Source: Legionella santicrucis
Lineage (GTDB): Bacteria; Pseudomonadota; Gammaproteobacteria; Legionellales; Legionellaceae
Length of the DNA: 64,000 bases
NCBI RefSeq assembly: GCF_001468135.1
Contig: NZ_LNYU01000024.1
Location: 344,110 to 408,109, forward strand
Direction of reading: 5' to 3'
Made by a program: the position numbers and the translations under genes. The notes under the pieces are model-generated. The model saw only the letters and a program-made list of their open reading frames with translations, was not told where the DNA came from and did not search any database. Of the stretch, positions 46,209 to 55,700 are shown one piece after another (within the stretch, counting starts at the first letter, position 1; every line of letters starts with the position of its first letter).

Positions 46209-46754
46209 TTAAATTCTAGCAACACGACCTTCAACAGATTCATCGTTATGGAAACGAACTGTATCTTGTTTTGCATAACCCCAAACAGCTGTAATAATAG
46301 GTCTGGTGATCATGCTTATTGCAGATTTGAGGAAGCTTGCGATAGAAAGAACAAAGCTTGCTGCAGAGAGTAATAATAAGTTTCCTGCATTTTCTTTGTG
46401 ATCTTCGCCATCTTTTTTCGCTAAGTTAAAATGAATTGCTAATGCATGAGCACCTTCCCATGCTGCAGCAGCAAATGAAGCAATAGAAAGAATCATTCCC
46501 ATTGCAGGTAGTGCAGTTGCGCCAACAACTTCATCCATATAATCATGACCATCGCGTAGTTTTTCAAAGATGTTTAAGCGTTTTAAAGCTTCATCACCAA
46601 TTAAGTTTAATTGCTCTTCTAGTGTCTTTGTTTTTTGCATTTTTTCCCAGGCTTCTTTAATCTCTTCTTCTAGATAATTAAGATGGTCCGCATAATTTTG
46701 GAAAAAATTCTTTTTAGGATTAGGTGTTTTTGATTTTTTGAAAAACTCGGGCAT
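46209..46754 (-). CDS. Hypothetical membrane-associated protein, 181 aa
   Basis: Not recognised. A soluble helical N-terminus (FFQNYADHLNYLEEEIKEAWEKMQ) is followed by two hydrophobic segments (ATALPAMGMILSIASFAAAAWEGAHALAI and LLLLSAASFVLSIASFLKSAISMI), each long enough to span a membrane. The hydrophobic hairpin with repeated SIASF is like the membrane-inserting hairpins of some Legionella effectors. ATG 46754 (MPEFFKK) is chosen over 46766. Terminated by the palindrome at 46122. Confidence 0.55.
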   Translation of the reverse strand: MPEFFKKSKTPNPKKNFFQNYADHLNYLEEEIKEAWEKMQKTKTLEEQLNLIGDEALKRLNIFEKLRDGHDYMDEVVGATALPAMGMILSIASFAAAAWEGAHALAIHFNLAKKDGEDHKENAGNLLLLSAASFVLSIASFLKSAISMITRPIITAVWGYAKQDTVRFHNDESVEGRVARI

Positions 46755-47042
46755 ATTACTCTCCATTTTTTGATAACTCGAAATAAGCTATCTCATTAAG
46801 ACAAAGGAACAATAATTACACACTAAGGCCTTATTGTGGTCGTCAATGTAATAATAAAACTGTTAAAAATCACTTAAGTTTTTAATATCTATAACCATTT
46901 TTGGCATACTTCAATAGTGTCCTATAGAGGGCATTTTTATGCAGCCTATGCTTACCTCTAACTTTCCTAAAAATTTTAATCTAAATGACTTAGAATCAGT
47001 GCATAAAATAGGCAACTTTGAATAAATTGTCAACATGTCGTG

Positions 47043-47885
47043 TTAGGGAGAATAATTTTCAATCAAAGTGTAATCTGCCAACTTGGAAACGATTACTTCT
47101 GAATTAACCTGGGAATGAAAATGTGCGCTGAGCAAAGCTGCAATATGAGCCACCAATCGATGAGAAGACATCACAGAGAGGTGGCCATGCCTATCTAAAA
47201 TAGTTAACGAATTGGGATGATTTGTAACATACTCCTGAATAAATCCAGATTCTCCAGGTACAATAGCATCTTCTGTAGCGATGAAAAAATGATAGTTACT
47301 GAATGAATCGTCCATTATTTTTTTCTTTAATTGGATCAGAAAATCACTGTCAATTTCCATTTCCTTTATTGAATCGGAAAACCAGGACAATGGTTTTATT
47401 GCAAGATATGAACCATTAAATGGTGTACCTATTGTCATGATCTGTGGTACTTCAATACCTGCTTGTTTTGCCAAAAATTCTGCAAAATAAGAGGCCACTA
47501 ATCCTCCTCGTGAATGAGCAATCAAAATGACTCGTTTATGCTGGTTAGTCTTAATTTTCTCTCTAAGTTGCTCCGCAAAAAACACGATACTTTTTCCCTG
47601 GTAACGCTGATCAAAAGACAGCAGATTTAAGGTGGAAATTTCGTTAGGAAGTCCAGCTTGAATCAACCGATCTGCAACCAGTTGAAAGGCTGATGATTGA
47701 TCTGCTGTACCATGAATAAAGTAAACTGCAGTTTCTCTATCTTGATTTTTATCCTTATCATAGGAGGGATTGGGATAGGTTTGGTCTCCTGAAGGGGATG
47801 TTAACCAGTAGTAGCTATGAGCGAACATGCCTGTGGTCGCGATGGGTTGTTTTGCTTTTGCAGTATTGAGGACACTTTTTAGCAT
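47043..47885 (-). CDS. Alpha/beta-hydrolase, lipase-like
   Basis: 280 residues. The oxyanion-region VYFIHGTADQSSAFQLVADRLI and the nucleophile elbow VILIAHSRGGLVASYFAEFLA (GHSxG variant AHSRGG) identify an alpha/beta-hydrolase of the PGAP1/lipase type; a late RHGHLSVMSS histidine can complete the triad with an Asp in FIATEDAIVPGES. There is no signal peptide. It could be a cytosolic esterase or a secreted lipase effector; neither is shown. It stands alone. Confidence 0.83.
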   Translation of the reverse strand: MLKSVLNTAKAKQPIATTGMFAHSYYWLTSPSGDQTYPNPSYDKDKNQDRETAVYFIHGTADQSSAFQLVADRLIQAGLPNEISTLNLLSFDQRYQGKSIVFFAEQLREKIKTNQHKRVILIAHSRGGLVASYFAEFLAKQAGIEVPQIMTIGTPFNGSYLAIKPLSWFSDSIKEMEIDSDFLIQLKKKIMDDSFSNYHFFIATEDAIVPGESGFIQEYVTNHPNSLTILDRHGHLSVMSSHRLVAHIAALLSAHFHSQVNSEVIVSKLADYTLIENYSP

Positions 47886-48032
47886 GTTTAAATTCCTTTT
47901 ATTGGCATACCAAACTTCATTTTTGGTATTTACAGTACAAATGGGAGTAATATAAATTAGTCATTACTCACTATGAGAATAATTTGTTCTTTCTATTTGT
48001 CAATTTTAATTTTTATCACATTGTTTATTTGA

Positions 48033-48060
48033 TATTGTCAGGAGGAGTTGCCTGACAATA
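48033..48060. terminator. Perfect 10-bp hairpin after the unknown gene at 48070
   Basis: TATTGTCAGG (48033-48042) and CCTGACAATA (48051-48060) pair perfectly around an eight-base loop, ten bases beyond the stop of the minus-strand gene. It is placed as an intrinsic terminator, although the flanking U-run is weak. Confidence 0.6.
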
Positions 48061-48069
48061 CCTCATAAT

Positions 48070-49215
48070 TTATTGGAGCAATGCAAGCCCTGAAGTCTGA
48101 TCATAGGCTTCCTGAGCTGTATCAGATAGATGACGGAGTTCAGACAAGGTGTCTGCTGGCAACGATTTTAGGTAATTAAAAATTTGTAATCGTTCTTTTT
48201 CAGGGCGTTTGTCAGCAGAACGAGCAAGACTTTCTAAATTCGTTTTTCTACTCATTTGGGATTGTGCAAATAGCAATGCCTTGCATTGCTTAATGCTTGT
48301 AATACCATCACCTGACAACGGTTCAGAAGAGGGATTTATCAAAACTGCATCCATAAGACGGTCATCTTTTGTTCGCATTAATGCTGTATTTACGTGTTCT
48401 GTATCTACATTGGTTGTTAATCCAATAATATAGGGTCCAGTTAATGTAGCATCATCATGAATAGCTCCTGGAGCAATCACAAGTGCCCACCCATAGTTGA
48501 TTTTAAAGGAAACAATGGCATATTCATTGGTTCCAATTTGTCTTCCAACAGTGTAAGAACCACCACAAGATGGATGTAATGGTATGGCTAAATGAGGAAA
48601 ATCATTGTGTGTCTCAAGATAAACTCCACCGCCTTTCGGTGTTTTAATATATTTGTCAAAATATTCGGTATGTACATCATATTGAAATAACATTAAATCA
48701 GCGCTTTTTCCAAAATCAATTTGGGTGGGTTCCGTTAAATGAACCAATTTAACACCATATGCTGCTAAAAACTCATCAGGAGCATAGAGTGCATCAACAA
48801 CTGGTATAGACAATGAATCATATGATGACATTTTAATGGTTCCAAATCCTCCGAATGCATTTGAACTACCATCTGTAGCACTAGCGGGCATTTCATATTG
48901 GGTATACCACTGTGCATTAAATAAAGTTTCTTTGGGTACCAAATGAGTTGCAGGTCTTGTTGAAGGCGGTAACTCTTGAGGTTGCAAGTGTGTCACCTCA
49001 ATTAATTTAAACTGGCCAGTATTTTCCTTTTGTGGTTCAAGTACTTGATGTAAAGCACGTGCAACCATGCCTTCACTACCATCTTCTAATGTTCGATTCA
49101 CAATAGCATTCTTCGCAGAATCAGCGTATTTCAACATTTGATCTTCTTTGAGGTTACTGGCATCAATACAATGTTTTCCAGTTACTAAGGCGGCACATAT
49201 TTTTTGCGTTGACAT
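48070..49215 (-). CDS. Unknown protein, member 1 of a local paralogue pair
   Basis: 381 residues, no family recognised. It is clearly related to the 379-residue protein at 50543: both share NAFGGFGT/NVFGGLGV, PGGGVYLETHNDFPHLAIPL versus RGGGGLFVETHPFPHVFTPL, IHDDATLTGPYIIGLT versus IHGDSFFVGPYAIALT, and a C-terminal LPADTLSELRHLSDTAQEAYDQ motif. The conserved HxFPH and GPY patterns recall beta-barrel (cupin-like) folds, but this is only a guess. No signal peptide. The class II amidotransferase lies between the pair. Confidence 0.65.
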   Translation of the reverse strand: MSTQKICAALVTGKHCIDASNLKEDQMLKYADSAKNAIVNRTLEDGSEGMVARALHQVLEPQKENTGQFKLIEVTHLQPQELPPSTRPATHLVPKETLFNAQWYTQYEMPASATDGSSNAFGGFGTIKMSSYDSLSIPVVDALYAPDEFLAAYGVKLVHLTEPTQIDFGKSADLMLFQYDVHTEYFDKYIKTPKGGGVYLETHNDFPHLAIPLHPSCGGSYTVGRQIGTNEYAIVSFKINYGWALVIAPGAIHDDATLTGPYIIGLTTNVDTEHVNTALMRTKDDRLMDAVLINPSSEPLSGDGITSIKQCKALLFAQSQMSRKTNLESLARSADKRPEKERLQIFNYLKSLPADTLSELRHLSDTAQEAYDQTSGLALLQ

Positions 49216-49465
49216 ACAGTCTCCTTTTAATAAATCGATTAATTATAGCATAATTTGATTTAAAAATAATCTTATTGGTTCTTTAATTATCGATACTACC
49301 GAAAGAGTCACCTAAAAATAGTTATTCTTGAAGAAGAATAGCCCGCAATAATGATGCGATAAATTTACTAAAAATAATCTTGGGGATTTTCCTAACTGGC
49401 CTGTTTTTTAAAGAATTAAGCTCTATAATTTAGGTATGAATATTTCTATTTATCAAGGATAAAAC

Positions 49466-50314
49466 ATGTGTCGTTTGGTTGCCTACATGGGACATAAAGT
49501 ACTGCTGGAAGATGTTTTAGTGAAACCTTCAAATTCACTGATTATGCAAAGTTTGCATGCCAAGGAGTCTCATGTTAGAACTAATGGTGATGGTTTTGGG
49601 CTAGGATGGTATGTTCCACACTTGGGGAAAATCCCAGGTCTTTTTACTTCAATATCTCCGGCATGGAATGACAGAAACCTTCTTAATCTATGTCGTAAAA
49701 TTGAATCTCCATGTTTTTTTGCGCACGTTAGGTCTGCAAGTGCAGGCGGAGTAACAGCCTATAATTGTCACCCATTTATTCATGGGGAGTGGATGTTCAT
49801 GCATAATGGGACTATAGATGATTTTATTTTACTTAAACGACATCTGCGGCATCTATTAGATGATGATATTTATCACTGGATACAAGGAGAAACGGACTCT
49901 GAGCATCTTTTTGCTTTGTTTTTGCAATTAGCTAAGAATAGGGATCTCTCTCAAATAAAGGAAGTAGCGGATGTATTTATAGAAACCCTAAAAATAATTA
50001 ATGGATTAAGCAAACAATATAGTAGTAATGCAGGACCATCTTATTTTAATGTGTGTTTAACTAATGGTAAAAGCATGCTTGTTTCTCGCTATTGTAATTC
50101 AAAGCGCCACAAACCAGATAGCCTTCATTATCTTACAGAGAGTTCATTAATACGTCATGCTCAACGTCCGGGGTTAAAAAAAATTAAAAATTACCCTATG
50201 ATTCTGATTGCTTCAGAGCGTTTATCGGCATTTAATTCTGAATGGTTTGATGTACCTGTTAATCACTGTATGTTAGTAGAAAATCATGAAATAAATTTTA
50301 TAGAGGTTTCCTAG
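49466..50314 (+). CDS. Class II glutamine amidotransferase (EgtC/YafJ-like)
   Basis: 282 residues with the N-terminal nucleophile Cys2 (MCRLVAYMG) exposed after Met removal, then RTNGDGFGLGWYV, FAHVRSASAGGVTAYNCHPF, FMHNGTIDDF and GETDSEHLFALF: the class II (Ntn-type) amidotransferase fold. EgtC (ergothioneine pathway) and YafJ belong here, but no egtB or egtD genes lie nearby, so the substrate amide is open. It sits between two paralogous unknown genes and may hydrolyse a gamma-glutamyl amide related to their role. Confidence 0.87.
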   Translation: MCRLVAYMGHKVLLEDVLVKPSNSLIMQSLHAKESHVRTNGDGFGLGWYVPHLGKIPGLFTSISPAWNDRNLLNLCRKIESPCFFAHVRSASAGGVTAYNCHPFIHGEWMFMHNGTIDDFILLKRHLRHLLDDDIYHWIQGETDSEHLFALFLQLAKNRDLSQIKEVADVFIETLKIINGLSKQYSSNAGPSYFNVCLTNGKSMLVSRYCNSKRHKPDSLHYLTESSLIRHAQRPGLKKIKNYPMILIASERLSAFNSEWFDVPVNHCMLVENHEINFIEVS

Positions 50315-50542
50315 ACGGCCAGATCTTAAGGAATAATTGTTACTTTAGGTCTAAGAATAATCGCTTACAGTTCTTAAGAATAAGTGCTCTTTCAAACATA
50401 TTAGAACGAATAAACTAATATCCTCCAATTTTTATCACGCTCACTTAATAATTAGTTAATTTTTTGAGCATATAATTTGCCCAAATGACTTTTTTTTTCC
50501 AAAAAGATTAAATAACTTTCAATAAAGTGAGTATTAATAATT

Positions 50543-51682
50543 ATGAGAGAGCTTTTCGAAAAAAATGCAAAAGAAAATAGCATATCTACTTCATCGAAAA
50601 ATACGGATATTTGTACTTGTACCTTATGTATGAAAAGTAAATTACCAACTGAAGTAGTGAGAGAACATTTGCATGCTTTGCAATCTACTATGGTTGATCG
50701 ACGAAACCCAGATCTGCCAGGAAGTAAACCATTAATGAAAGCTACAAAAGCACATGCTATTCTTAAAGCAGGTACAAAAATCAGTATGTTGGATGCTACA
50801 GGAATAAGTGAATTAGATTTACCTTCTTCTAAAAGTACGATTCAGATAACCTCCCCACAAGAGTTAACTATAAAGGCTACATGGAAAAATAAAAAACAGG
50901 AACAAGGCCTAAGCGGGCGAGATGCCAACGTTTTTGGTGGTTTGGGAGTATTGACCATTCCATCTGAGGTTAAAGTGATGAATATTCCCAAAATGAATGC
51001 ACTGGCTGTGCCTGCAGCATTTTTAGCGAAATATGGTGCGGAGCTTATTCCTCTAGAAAAATCATTTACTCTCGATGCCGCAACGGACAAATCTTTAGAA
51101 AATCTTTATTTAGTGGAATATCAATGGGATGCAGATTATATTCAAGACTATGTGATGAATCAAAGAGGGGGTGGTGGATTATTTGTAGAAACTCATCCCT
51201 TTCCCCATGTTTTTACACCTCTATCTCCTGAGTGCAGTGGCGCATTGATATTGGGAGTTGATCGCAAAGATGGTTCATTTGATTTTGCAGCATTTGAAAT
51301 ACCATTTGGCTATACTATGAAAATTGGTAGTAATGTAATTCATGGTGATTCATTCTTTGTTGGACCTTATGCAATCGCATTAACTGAAACTGAATTAGCC
51401 GATTCAGTTCTTTTAAAGCAAGATACACCCGCTCGTGACATACAACGAGTCACTCAATTCCCTACCAAAACATTTTCATTGCCTTTGTTTGAAGAAAATA
51501 GGTTGGCTACTCAGGTAAGTCATAAAATGATGGTTGATAAAATTCGTCATGAGGGGGCTTCTGGAAAAGGCATAGGCTTTTTTAAACAGTTACCTAAAGA
51601 TGTATTAAGTGAGGTTCGTGATTTATCAGGAGATTCTCAGAAAGCTTATGATCAAAATTTTGGCTTGGTTGTTTCTAAGTAA
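50543..51682 (+). CDS. Unknown protein, member 2 of a local paralogue pair
   Basis: 379 residues, paralogous to the gene at 48070 over about residues 125-379 (shared NVFGGLG, GGGGLFVETHPFPH, GPYAIALTETE and LSEVRDLSGDSQKAYDQNFGL). Its N-terminus differs and has a cysteine cluster, DICTCTLCMKSK (about residues 25-36), that could bind a metal. ATG 50543 follows an AT-rich leader without a clear ribosome-binding site. A hairpin of the CGATATAAAA family lies 86 bases after the stop. Confidence 0.65.
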   Translation: MRELFEKNAKENSISTSSKNTDICTCTLCMKSKLPTEVVREHLHALQSTMVDRRNPDLPGSKPLMKATKAHAILKAGTKISMLDATGISELDLPSSKSTIQITSPQELTIKATWKNKKQEQGLSGRDANVFGGLGVLTIPSEVKVMNIPKMNALAVPAAFLAKYGAELIPLEKSFTLDAATDKSLENLYLVEYQWDADYIQDYVMNQRGGGGLFVETHPFPHVFTPLSPECSGALILGVDRKDGSFDFAAFEIPFGYTMKIGSNVIHGDSFFVGPYAIALTETELADSVLLKQDTPARDIQRVTQFPTKTFSLPLFEENRLATQVSHKMMVDKIRHEGASGKGIGFFKQLPKDVLSEVRDLSGDSQKAYDQNFGLVVSK

Positions 51683-51767
51683 TTTTCTTAAACGAACTTT
51701 ATCTCATATGACTTGTTCCTAGCGAAGGTGAAGAGGTATTGATACGGGAGCAAGTTCTACATAAAAC

Positions 51768-51807
51768 AATTCGATATAAAAAACTAACCTATTTTTTATA
51801 TCGAATT
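51768..51807. terminator. Perfect 16-bp hairpin (CGATATAAAA repeat, copy 2)
   Basis: AATTCGATATAAAAAA (51768-51783) pairs perfectly with TTTTTTATATCGAATT (51792-51807) around an eight-base loop. It is located 86 bases after the paralogue stop and just before the end of the convergent 98-residue gene. Same core as 35468-35502 and 52267-52302. Confidence 0.65.
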
Positions 51808-51823
51808 CGCCTTTTACTGTTTA

Positions 51824-52120
51824 TTATCTTATTGAGTAACGAGATTCATCAACATTTGCGAGACAGTTTTTTAGATGAAGAACAGCTTTATCGAGAACTT
51901 TCATGGCTGACTGGTTTTCTCCATCTCCTTTTTTACCACTTTGATGCCCGCTATAAGATTTTATTCCAGGAAAAGTTTGTATGTTGTTAATAATTTCTGT
52001 CAAGTTATGGCCATAACTTTTGCTAATTTGTTTAACGGAATCTTTGCGATAGACACATATATTATCCCAAAGCTTCTCTGCTTTTGCTCTCAAACTACTG
52101 CTGTCTTTTTTTGCAAACAT
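51824..52120 (-). CDS. Hypothetical protein, 98 aa
   Basis: Small soluble protein, not recognised: MFAKKDSSSLRAKAEKLWDN then KQISKSYGHNLTEIINN and a C-terminal helix KVLDKAVLHLKNCLANVDES. The helical, Lys-rich pattern is protein-like, while the opposite-strand frame (51739-51990) reads as noise, so this strand is chosen. TAGGAC lies nine bases before the ATG. It is followed by the copy 2 hairpin. Confidence 0.6.
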   Translation of the reverse strand: MFAKKDSSSLRAKAEKLWDNICVYRKDSVKQISKSYGHNLTEIINNIQTFPGIKSYSGHQSGKKGDGENQSAMKVLDKAVLHLKNCLANVDESRYSIR

Positions 52121-52266
52121 ATTTAGTCCTAAAAAATAAACGAGAACTCATTATGCCGCACGATTGTTAAGAGAAACTTAGCTTAACTAAAAGAGGGTGA
52201 ATGTGTATTTAGCGATTTCATTATAGATTGCCAATTACAAATCATTTGTTTATATTGAACATCAGT

Positions 52267-52302
52267 TCGATATAAAACGAATAAAGTGATTTTTTATATC
52301 GA
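52267..52302. repeat. CGATATAAAA hairpin repeat, copy 3
   Basis: TCGATATAAAA (52267-52277) pairs with TTTTATATCGA (52292-52302) around a 14-base loop. It lies between two divergent genes, 38 bases before the GST start, where a terminator is not needed, which argues for a mobile or regulatory palindrome. Tail GTTCATCTTTA resembles that of the other copies. Confidence 0.55.
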
Positions 52303-52339
52303 GTTCATCTTTATTTAATATTTAAAAATATCATTTACT

Positions 52340-52963
52340 ATGATTTCTAATTTGAATCCAGTGGATTATCCGATACTTTATACCTTTAGGCGTTGTCCGT
52401 ATGCCATTAGAGCAAGAATGACGCTTGCATACTCGCATATTAAAGTGGTGCAACAAGAGGTTATACTGAAACAAAAACCTGATGCAATGCTTTTAGCCTC
52501 GCCAAAAGGAACGGTTCCTGTATTAATTTTAGCAGATGGTCGAGTCATTGATGAAAGTCTAGATATTATGGCTTGGGCCTTAACCCAATACGATCCTGAT
52601 GGATGGTTATGTACTGAATTAAAAGATAAGAGTGATGAGTTAATTTATTTTAATGATGTGCGGTTCAAACCCATTTTAGACAATTATAAATATTCACAAC
52701 ATGCCAATAATTATGATCCGCACTATTATAGAAATGAAGTTAGAGAGTATTTTTCTAAATTAAATTTATTATTAATCAATCACCAATTTCTTTTAGCAGA
52801 TCATATCAGTTTGGCTGATGTTGCTTTATTTCCTTTTATCAGGCAATTTTATATGGTAGATCCACAATGGTTTGAACAAAGTGAATATAAATATCTTTAT
52901 ACTTGGTTACAGTTCTTTTTAAATTCAGAGCTGTTTCTTTCTGTGATGAAAAAACTACCGTAA
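52340..52963 (+). CDS. Glutathione S-transferase-like protein
   Basis: 207 residues. The thioredoxin-like N-terminal domain shows YPILYTFRRCPYAIRARMTLAYSHIKV with a CPYA motif (about residues 17-20), SPKGTVPVLILADGRVIDESLDIM (GSH site), and a helical C-domain with LLADHISLADVALFPFIRQF. It resembles the omega or zeta-like bacterial GSTs (glutathionyl-hydroquinone reductase-like active-site Cys). It probably acts as a cytoplasmic glutathione-dependent reductase or transferase; substrate unknown. Confidence 0.85.
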   Translation: MISNLNPVDYPILYTFRRCPYAIRARMTLAYSHIKVVQQEVILKQKPDAMLLASPKGTVPVLILADGRVIDESLDIMAWALTQYDPDGWLCTELKDKSDELIYFNDVRFKPILDNYKYSQHANNYDPHYYRNEVREYFSKLNLLLINHQFLLADHISLADVALFPFIRQFYMVDPQWFEQSEYKYLYTWLQFFLNSELFLSVMKKLP

Positions 52964-52966
52964 TAA

Positions 52967-53686
52967 TTATAAACTACAAGTAGGAGCGTTTTCAGGCGTG
53001 GCTGTGGGCGATGGCGTTTCGCCAATATCAAAGAACCCTTTTGCTTTCTTGATACCCTGTTTCTCGTTAAATGGGTAAGCTACTCCATCCCACGGAATGA
53101 ATGCTTGCATCGATTCAAAGTAACATAGTGTTGGTACATGAAGCTTTATTTTTTGATTTATATATGGGGCAATTATTTCTTCAATCGCTGCGGTAATCTC
53201 TTGATGCAATTTTTTGTCACTAATGTTTTTGTAACAATAAGCTAAGGTAATATGAAAAAAAGAGGGGATACCTTCCTCAATACCCATTGTTTGGGCAAGT
53301 TCCCGGATCATTGCCTTTTGACTTTCCGGTAGTGATAAACGTAACTGTAATGCTCTTCCAACTTGAACCGCTTCAATTGATACTTCTGGTGTAAACTCAT
53401 GAGCCTTAAGTTGTGTAAAAAGATTTTGGAAAAACTCAAGCTTATCGGTGATAAATTTAAACCAATCCAGATTATGCTCGTTTTTGGTATAGAGATTACA
53501 GGTGGTCATGTGATAACTTTCATCGGGTAATGGAGTATAATACTGAGTTAGTAATGTTGAGCTTGCCAAAGATTGATGTATTTTATGTAAGAAATTATTT
53601 TCTTGAGCTGCTTTTATAATCGGGGCAATAATCGTTACGCCTGGAAATTCTATATAGTTTCCTGTTGAGTCTATTTTCTCAAACAT
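52967..53686 (-). CDS. 2H-type phosphoesterase-like protein (DUF1868-like)
   Basis: About 239 residues. Two HxT motifs of the 2H phosphoesterase fold are present: YHMTTCNLY (about residue 60) and FHITLAYCY (about 160), set in the DUF1868-like context FPGVTIIAPI and GRALQLRLSLPE. Such enzymes cut cyclic phosphates or RNA ends. ATG 53686 (MFEKIDSTG) is chosen because GAGGA precedes it; the frame is open to 53797. The Pro/Thr-rich C-terminus (SPTATPENAPTCSL) is unusual. It ends four bases from the GST stop. Confidence 0.75.
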   Translation of the reverse strand: MFEKIDSTGNYIEFPGVTIIAPIIKAAQENNFLHKIHQSLASSTLLTQYYTPLPDESYHMTTCNLYTKNEHNLDWFKFITDKLEFFQNLFTQLKAHEFTPEVSIEAVQVGRALQLRLSLPESQKAMIRELAQTMGIEEGIPSFFHITLAYCYKNISDKKLHQEITAAIEEIIAPYINQKIKLHVPTLCYFESMQAFIPWDGVAYPFNEKQGIKKAKGFFDIGETPSPTATPENAPTCSL

Positions 53687-53886
53687 AATTGAATCCTCAA
53701 AATACCATACCTTAGACTCCACTGAATCTAGGATATAACGCTCAAGAACTAGATTATAGCACAACCATCCATAGTGGATAGAATTATAACGATGCACATG
53801 ACAAAAAATCTGTCATGTACAAGGCATTAATTAAAAATCCTTTTGTGTTTATAGTGTACCCTACCAACTGATGATATTGTCGTGCT

Positions 53887-55433
53887 TTAACATGCATTAT
53901 TCAGCGAGACACTATGAGAATTATTCGCTGCAGCAGCAATTGTTTCATGATGCATACGCAAATTAGCAAGATAAAAATCTTTATGCTCTTTTAAATTAAT
54001 ATCTGCAATTAATTTGTATTTTAAATCTTGTTTCATTTTAGGATACTCACCACTTATAATTTCTTTTTTAATTGTTTCGACTATTTTAGTAAATAAACAC
54101 TCGTTTAATGTTGGAATTTCGATATTATTCATAAAAATCATAGCCAATGCTTTAGAATTACAATTTTCTTTAAGATAATCCTCAACCACTATACGTTTTG
54201 ATGAGCTCCAATAGCCCCCCATGTTTTTGCTTCGTATTGTTTTAACGAAGACTTAATAAGACTTTGAAATGATTTTTCCGTCAAACTATCCACCCAATCA
54301 TAAATAGCCCTATAGACTAATGAAATACCCACATCGCTAAATGGATGAGTAAATCGTTTATCTTTCTTTGCAAAAAACACTATATCTCGAGTAATATCTA
54401 CTATGTTTTGTTCAAAGCTTTTATCTTGAATTGCAAGGGTAATACTCGGGATAGACTGCTTGCGCACTATTAAAGGAGTAAGTCCTTTTACGAGTAGTTG
54501 ATTTAAGGCGCCATCCTCCTGGGAACCTGAGCTTAGAATATATGCTAATCGGTTATCACCACTTTCATTTTTACTCATCCTTAAATATTCTTTTACTGGC
54601 TCTGTTCGTTGGCGAAATGAAAAGGCAGGTAACAAAGGAGTATACTTTTTATCAATTATCCTAGTAATATATCGCTCTAAAACTTCTGGGGAAGTGTTTT
54701 TTGCCCAATCAAATAAAGAATTATGATATTTCTTCTTTATATCTTCTTGTATCAAAGGAGAAACTTTTTTTGAGTGCACTGCTTTTTCTTGGGGGCTGTC
54801 TATGAGAACAAACTCTTCATTGTGTTCTAATTCCTCTAGATCCTCATTTTGTTCTAGCTCTTGGAGATGTTTCTCACTTTGTTCTGGTTCTTCTAATAGG
54901 TTTTCATTTTGTTCTAGTTCTTGGGGATGATGTTTCTCATTATGTTCTGGTTCCACTATGAGACTCTCATTTTGTGCTTGCCCTTTTAGATGTATTTCGT
55001 TTTGTTCTAACTCCTCTCTAATCATTCCTTTTTTCTCTAACTCATTTAAATATAGAGCAAGTGAAAAGTCTTCATCTAAATTTAATTTTGTTTCTTTTAA
55101 TTGAAGTTCTTGCTCTATTTTTTTTACATCTTCAGGATGATATTCATATGCGATTTCTCTATATTTTAAGCGATCAGATACATCTTCTTCAGTAGGATTT
55201 TTAATTTCATTTAATGTTTTAAATAGTGATAAATAATAATCACCACGTAGCGTTAATAATTCAAGTTGCGTGTCATCATCACAATTTATTAAAGGATACT
55301 CTTCCAACGCCCTAATATTCATGACACAAAAGGAAATAATTTGATAATTTTCAACATCGGATCGTTCTTTTAAAGTGTACAAACGATTAAGTTCTAATTC
55401 ATTTTTAATAAACTGGGGGTTTTTCTTTAGCAT
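53887..55433 (-). pseudogene. Repeat-containing unknown gene, frame broken at a G6 run
   Basis: Two frames overlap by 34 bases. The first (54189-55433, about 414 aa) has a helical N-terminus, a degenerate Glu-rich repeat block at about 140-230 (units like ELEQNENLLEEPEQ), and a globular part with LAYILSSGSQEDGALNQLLVKGL. It ends shortly after a G6 run (54215-54220 on the + strand as C6). The second frame (54222-53887, 111 aa) continues with SSSKRIVVEDYLKENCNSKALAMIFMNN. One G more or less restores one protein of about 520 residues. GGAG precedes ATG 55433. Effector-like, family unknown. Confidence 0.6.
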
Positions 55434-55700
55434 AGAGTATTTCTCCTGAAAATTAATCTCACAAACTAAGAAGCTTTCCATCGAAAATTTTGTGAGTCCT
55501 CTTAATTTAGAAAAAACGGTAGAGTACTGTGCAAACCAAGGACATTGAAGTTGCCGAATTTTTTTGTTTGTTACGAACTCAACTAGGATTTGCTGGCAAT
55601 TTGTTCTTATCTCCTACGTGCCGTATATAAAGCATGGCACATAGGCAGAAGAGGCCAATTACCGACAGGCTGCTTTAAGTTTTTATGTTACTATTGATTT

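Noticed and set aside
51739..51990. Plus-strand open frame (83 aa) opposite the 98-residue gene
   Set aside because: It runs through the copy 2 hairpin and has a less protein-like composition than the minus-strand frame.
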